Assembly: GCA_022791155.1 (NCBI GenBank) | Contig: JAAVYN010000008.1 | Span: 1 to 64,000, forward strand | Direction: 5' to 3' | DNA from: Bacillota bacterium | Lineage (GTDB): Bacteria > Bacillota > Clostridia > Lachnospirales > Anaerotignaceae | DNA length: 64,000 bases | Shown here: piece by piece, positions 62,960 through 64,000 of the stretch | Layout: each line of letters opens with the position of its first letter | Numbering within the stretch: position 1 is the first letter of the stretch | The notes under the pieces: model-generated | What the model was told of the DNA's origin: nothing | Seen by the model: only the letters and a program-made list of their open reading frames with translations | Databases searched by the model: none | Position numbers and translations under genes: made by a program

Positions 62960-64000
62960 TTATTTTAATACAATTTGTTTGCAGTAAACTGTGTCATCGG
63001 TTTTTCTGAACGCTGTGCCAAATGTGACAAAAGGATGTTCCAAATCACGTATATCAACTTTTTTGATTGTCCCCACAGAGCCGTTGGACAAAAGAACATT
63101 GAGACCAGACATTTTTTTGACAATGTTTTTTAAGAATATTGCGACTATGCGCATGTCAAGACCTATGAATTCCTGTTCCAAAAATTCTTTATACACCTTG
63201 AAGTGGTTGAATGGTTCATCATAGGCATATGAGAATATCGCGTTTTCATATGTGTCTGTGATTGCAGTTATCCTTGCAAAAAATGGAATGTCATCTCCGG
63301 CAAGGCCATCAGGGTAGCCGCTTCCGTCGATGTTTTCATGGTGGTTTCGTGCTGCAAAGCATATTTTTTCGTTGAATCTGTCATTAAGATTGAGTATTTC
63401 ATAGGAAAATGTTGGGTGACTTTTCATAAGCTTTTCTTTTTCAGAAGGCGAGACAGACGTCACCTTTGAAAGATATGAATTTGCTTTGACCTTTCCCACA
63501 TCATGAAGCATGCCGGAATATATGAGCAATTTTATGTCATTTTCCTGCAAGCCAAGCCATTTTCCGAGCATGATGTTCAGAAATGCCACATTCAGGCTGT
63601 GACGGCAAAGTTCCCAGCCTTTGGATGAAGGAGCCATTATGCACTGAAACAACTGCTGTTCACTGCTTTCACGCGATTTTTTATATATGCTTTCCATTAT
63701 GTCGCCAGCCAGTTTATAGTTTATATATTTAAGTTTTGTCCATCTTATGAAAAGCTCCATTATATCTTCGCATATTTTGGTGTAGCCGAATTCGTCTTCA
63801 AAAATTTTCTGACGGACATTTAGTGGTGTTTCTCTGTCTTTGAAAAATGATTTGTATGCATTTGGATTGATCCCGACAACTCCATTGTCGGAATTAAATT
63901 TTTTGATGTTTTCAATTTTCTCTGCTGTCAATGTTTCGCCTGTTTTAAGCAAAAGAACATTGTTTTGAAAATTATAGATGTCAAATTGAAGTATACTTTC
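62960..64000 (-). CDS. HD-GYP domain protein, N-terminus cut by the window end
   Basis: At least 346 residues. The HD domain at about 130-270 of the visible part has the metal His-Asp in SGMLHDVGK and the family-specific HHENIDGSGYPDGL, which defines HD-GYP-like phosphodiesterases. Such enzymes may hydrolyse cyclic di-nucleotides, but activity is not proven by sequence. The frame is open without stop to position 64000, and the visible first residues (ILQFDIYNFQNNVLLLKTGE) fit the usual N-terminal domain, so the real start lies beyond the window. TTG 63952 is not the start. A linker domain of unknown type follows the N-terminus. Confidence 0.87.
   Translation of the reverse strand, partial: ESILQFDIYNFQNNVLLLKTGETLTAEKIENIKKFNSDNGVVGINPNAYKSFFKDRETPLNVRQKIFEDEFGYTKICEDIMELFIRWTKLKYINYKLAGDIMESIYKKSRESSEQQLFQCIMAPSSKGWELCRHSLNVAFLNIMLGKWLGLQENDIKLLIYSGMLHDVGKVKANSYLSKVTSVSPSEKEKLMKSHPTFSYEILNLNDRFNEKICFAARNHHENIDGSGYPDGLAGDDIPFFARITAITDTYENAIFSYAYDEPFNHFKVYKEFLEQEFIGLDMRIVAIFLKNIVKKMSGLNVLLSNGSVGTIKKVDIRDLEHPFVTFGTAFRKTDDTVYCKQIVLK

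Overview
The window reads as chromosome of an AT-rich, anaerobic, probably spore-forming Clostridia-type Firmicute. The evidence is strong GGAGG-type ribosome binding sites with frequent TTG and GTG starts, sigma-A promoters with 17-nt spacers, the Firmicute blocks ireB-ruvX-yrzB and CarD-YacL-IspD, a BofC-like protein, the oxygen-independent (early cobalt insertion) cobalamin route, and a TAXI-TRAP transporter. I cannot name the genus. I see no phage, insertion sequence, CRISPR array or classical defence island.

Layout. 0-5 kb: a GC-rich repeat remnant, a YihY membrane protein, a MarR regulator behind a perfect sigma-A promoter, tRNA-Ser(CGA) with its terminator, an OmpR-type response regulator/histidine kinase pair, and a CmpB-type membrane protein. 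4.87-21.7 kb: one promoter and one cobalamin riboswitch precede about 16.5 kb of tightly overlapping genes. They take sirohydrochlorin to the adenosylated, nucleotide-loop-bearing cofactor: cbiK, D, L, F, G, H, a cbiJ-cbiE-cbiT fusion, cbiA, cobT, cobU, cobS, a CobU-like gene, cobC-like, cbiB, cobD, cbiP, cobO and cbiC. A small Cys-rich DUF6485 gene follows. Tetrapyrrole precursor genes, cobalt uptake and lower-ligand synthesis genes are not in the window.

22-26.5 kb: a TAXI-TRAP transporter (lipoprotein receptor, DUF1850 protein, fused permease). Its genes are split by about 870 bp of noncoding DNA holding two kinds of structured repeat. One of these is related, in inverted orientation, to the first 70 bases of the window. 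26.5-40.3 kb: housekeeping genes including mtaB, ireB-ruvX-yrzB, ribonuclease J behind a structured leader, a likely operon rnhB-yraN-pgeF-DUF512-der-plsY-gpsA, and a secreted HtrA-like protease with an N-terminal stalk domain.

40.5-53.7 kb: DegV (minus), CarD-YacL-IspD-RNase HI, a cold shock protein, TypA, a MurJ/SpoVB-type flippase, a minus-strand pair (an unknown 489-residue protein with a His/Cys tail, then a VOC protein), SfsA divergent from that pair, and a Crp/Fnr regulator divergent from a small NrdD-tail-like protein. 53.7-64 kb: rpoB-rpoC with a long leader and no ribosomal protein genes in front, a BofC-domain protein, and a minus-strand HD-GYP protein cut by the window end.

The best candidates for something under-described are the two-gene CobU arrangement, the repeat families between the TRAP genes, the 489-residue protein with a metal-ligand tail, and the ribonuclease J leader. 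I saw no clearly novel multi-gene system.
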